From NCBI GenBank assembly GCA_031274335.1, contig JAISQG010000034.1:1-5192 (forward strand): a stretch of DNA of 5,192 nucleotides, read 5' to 3'. The number at the start of each line of letters is the position of its first letter. Positions within the stretch are counted from its first letter, which is position 1. A model generated the notes under the pieces. That model saw only the letters and a program-made list of their open reading frames with translations, had not been told where the DNA came from and did no database searches. Below are positions 4,916-5,192 of the stretch, one piece after another. Origin of the DNA: Gracilibacteraceae bacterium (GTDB lineage Bacteria > Bacillota > Desulfitobacteriia > Desulfitobacteriales > Syntrophobotulaceae). Position numbers and translations under genes: made by a program.

Positions 4916-5192
4916 GCGACCAGAAAATCGGCGGGCGGGATTCGGCGGCGGCGCTTCTGACGCGCATCGAACAGGATCAGGCCTATGCGCATATTTTGCT
5001 GCGGCAGACGTTGCCGGCGTTGCCGGATCCGCGCGAACGCCGCCTGGCGGCCGCCATTGTGAACGGTGTGCTCAAAAACCGCGGCGCGCTGGATTATATT
5101 CTCCGGCGGCATTTGCGCAAGCCGCTGCGCGCCTTGCCGGCTGAGGCGCGCGCGGCGTTGCGCACGGGCGCGTTCCAGATACTCTATCTGGA
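4912..5192 (+). CDS. rsmB: 16S rRNA (cytosine-967-C5) methyltransferase RsmB, N-terminal part (runs off the window)
   Basis: Only the first 93 codons are present. RsmB (Sun/Fmu) methylates C967 of 16S rRNA using S-adenosylmethionine; full proteins are about 430-450 residues with a NusB-like RNA-binding domain before the catalytic Rossmann domain. What is visible is that NusB-like part: SAAALLTRIEQDQAYAHILL (11-30), RERRLAAAIVNGVLKNRGALD (41-61, with the N-G-V-L-K/R-x-R-x-x-L-D signature) and AALRTGAFQILYL (81-93, the R-x-G-x-F/Y-Q-I/L motif). The frame has no ATG start; TTG at 4912 overlaps the peptidase TGA (TTGA) and no clear Shine-Dalgarno precedes it, so initiation probably depends on coupling to the upstream gene. 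The catalytic cysteines lie outside the window. A free-standing NusB is less likely given the basic LRRHLRKPLRAL segment and the context. Confidence 0.85.
   Translation, partial: MSDQKIGGRDSAAALLTRIEQDQAYAHILLRQTLPALPDPRERRLAAAIVNGVLKNRGALDYILRRHLRKPLRALPAEARAALRTGAFQILYL

Noticed and set aside
4896..5144. 82-codon ORF overlapping the peptidase end and rsmB
   Set aside because: It is out of frame with the clear NusB-like RsmB sequence starting at TTG 4912 and has no family features.

Overview
The window reads as chromosomal DNA from a GC-rich member of the Bacillota (Firmicutes), most likely a Clostridia-like monoderm. Three things point there: a secreted protein ending in a sortase-type NPKTG / hydrophobic / basic tail, a YugP-type membrane zinc metallopeptidase directly followed by rsmB (a neighbour pair I recall from Clostridia and relatives), and good sigma-A type promoters and Shine-Dalgarno sites. 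The genus cannot be named from sequence alone.

Layout. Bases 1-150 hold no supportable gene, only short GC-rich inverted repeats and a fragment resembling a common dispersed repeat (core CTCGCAATGACG). A near-consensus promoter (152-180) drives a plus-strand cluster: rfbD (213-1076) and rfbC (1073-1660), overlapping by ATGA, then an M20-family amidohydrolase (1730-2932). In the 69-base gap sits a possible 26-codon ORF with a better ribosome binding site than the amidohydrolase. Converging on this cluster, and overlapping the end of the amidohydrolase by 13 bp, is a minus-strand gene (2920-4047) for a secreted, probably wall-anchored protein. Its layout is: signal peptide, an unrecognised N-terminal region with an EF-hand-like loop, two degenerate MucBP/InlB-type repeats, a Pro/Thr/Gly/Asp linker and an NPKTG sorting signal. 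A 193-bp intergenic region (4048-4240) carries two back-to-back promoters, one for the surface gene and one for a plus-strand pair: a membrane zinc metallopeptidase (4241-4915) and rsmB, which starts at a TTG overlapping the peptidase stop and runs off the right edge.

How the genes work together. RfbC and RfbD carry out the last two steps of dTDP-L-rhamnose synthesis, supplying rhamnose for cell-surface polysaccharide. Their partners rfbA and rfbB are not in the window. The surface protein is also an envelope component, but a link to rhamnose is only positional. The amidohydrolase is a cytosolic N-acyl amino acid or peptide hydrolase of unknown substrate. The peptidase-rsmB pair is conserved housekeeping. 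I see no CRISPR, transposase, phage or toxin-antitoxin genes. The least explained items are the surface protein and the small ORF before the amidohydrolase.
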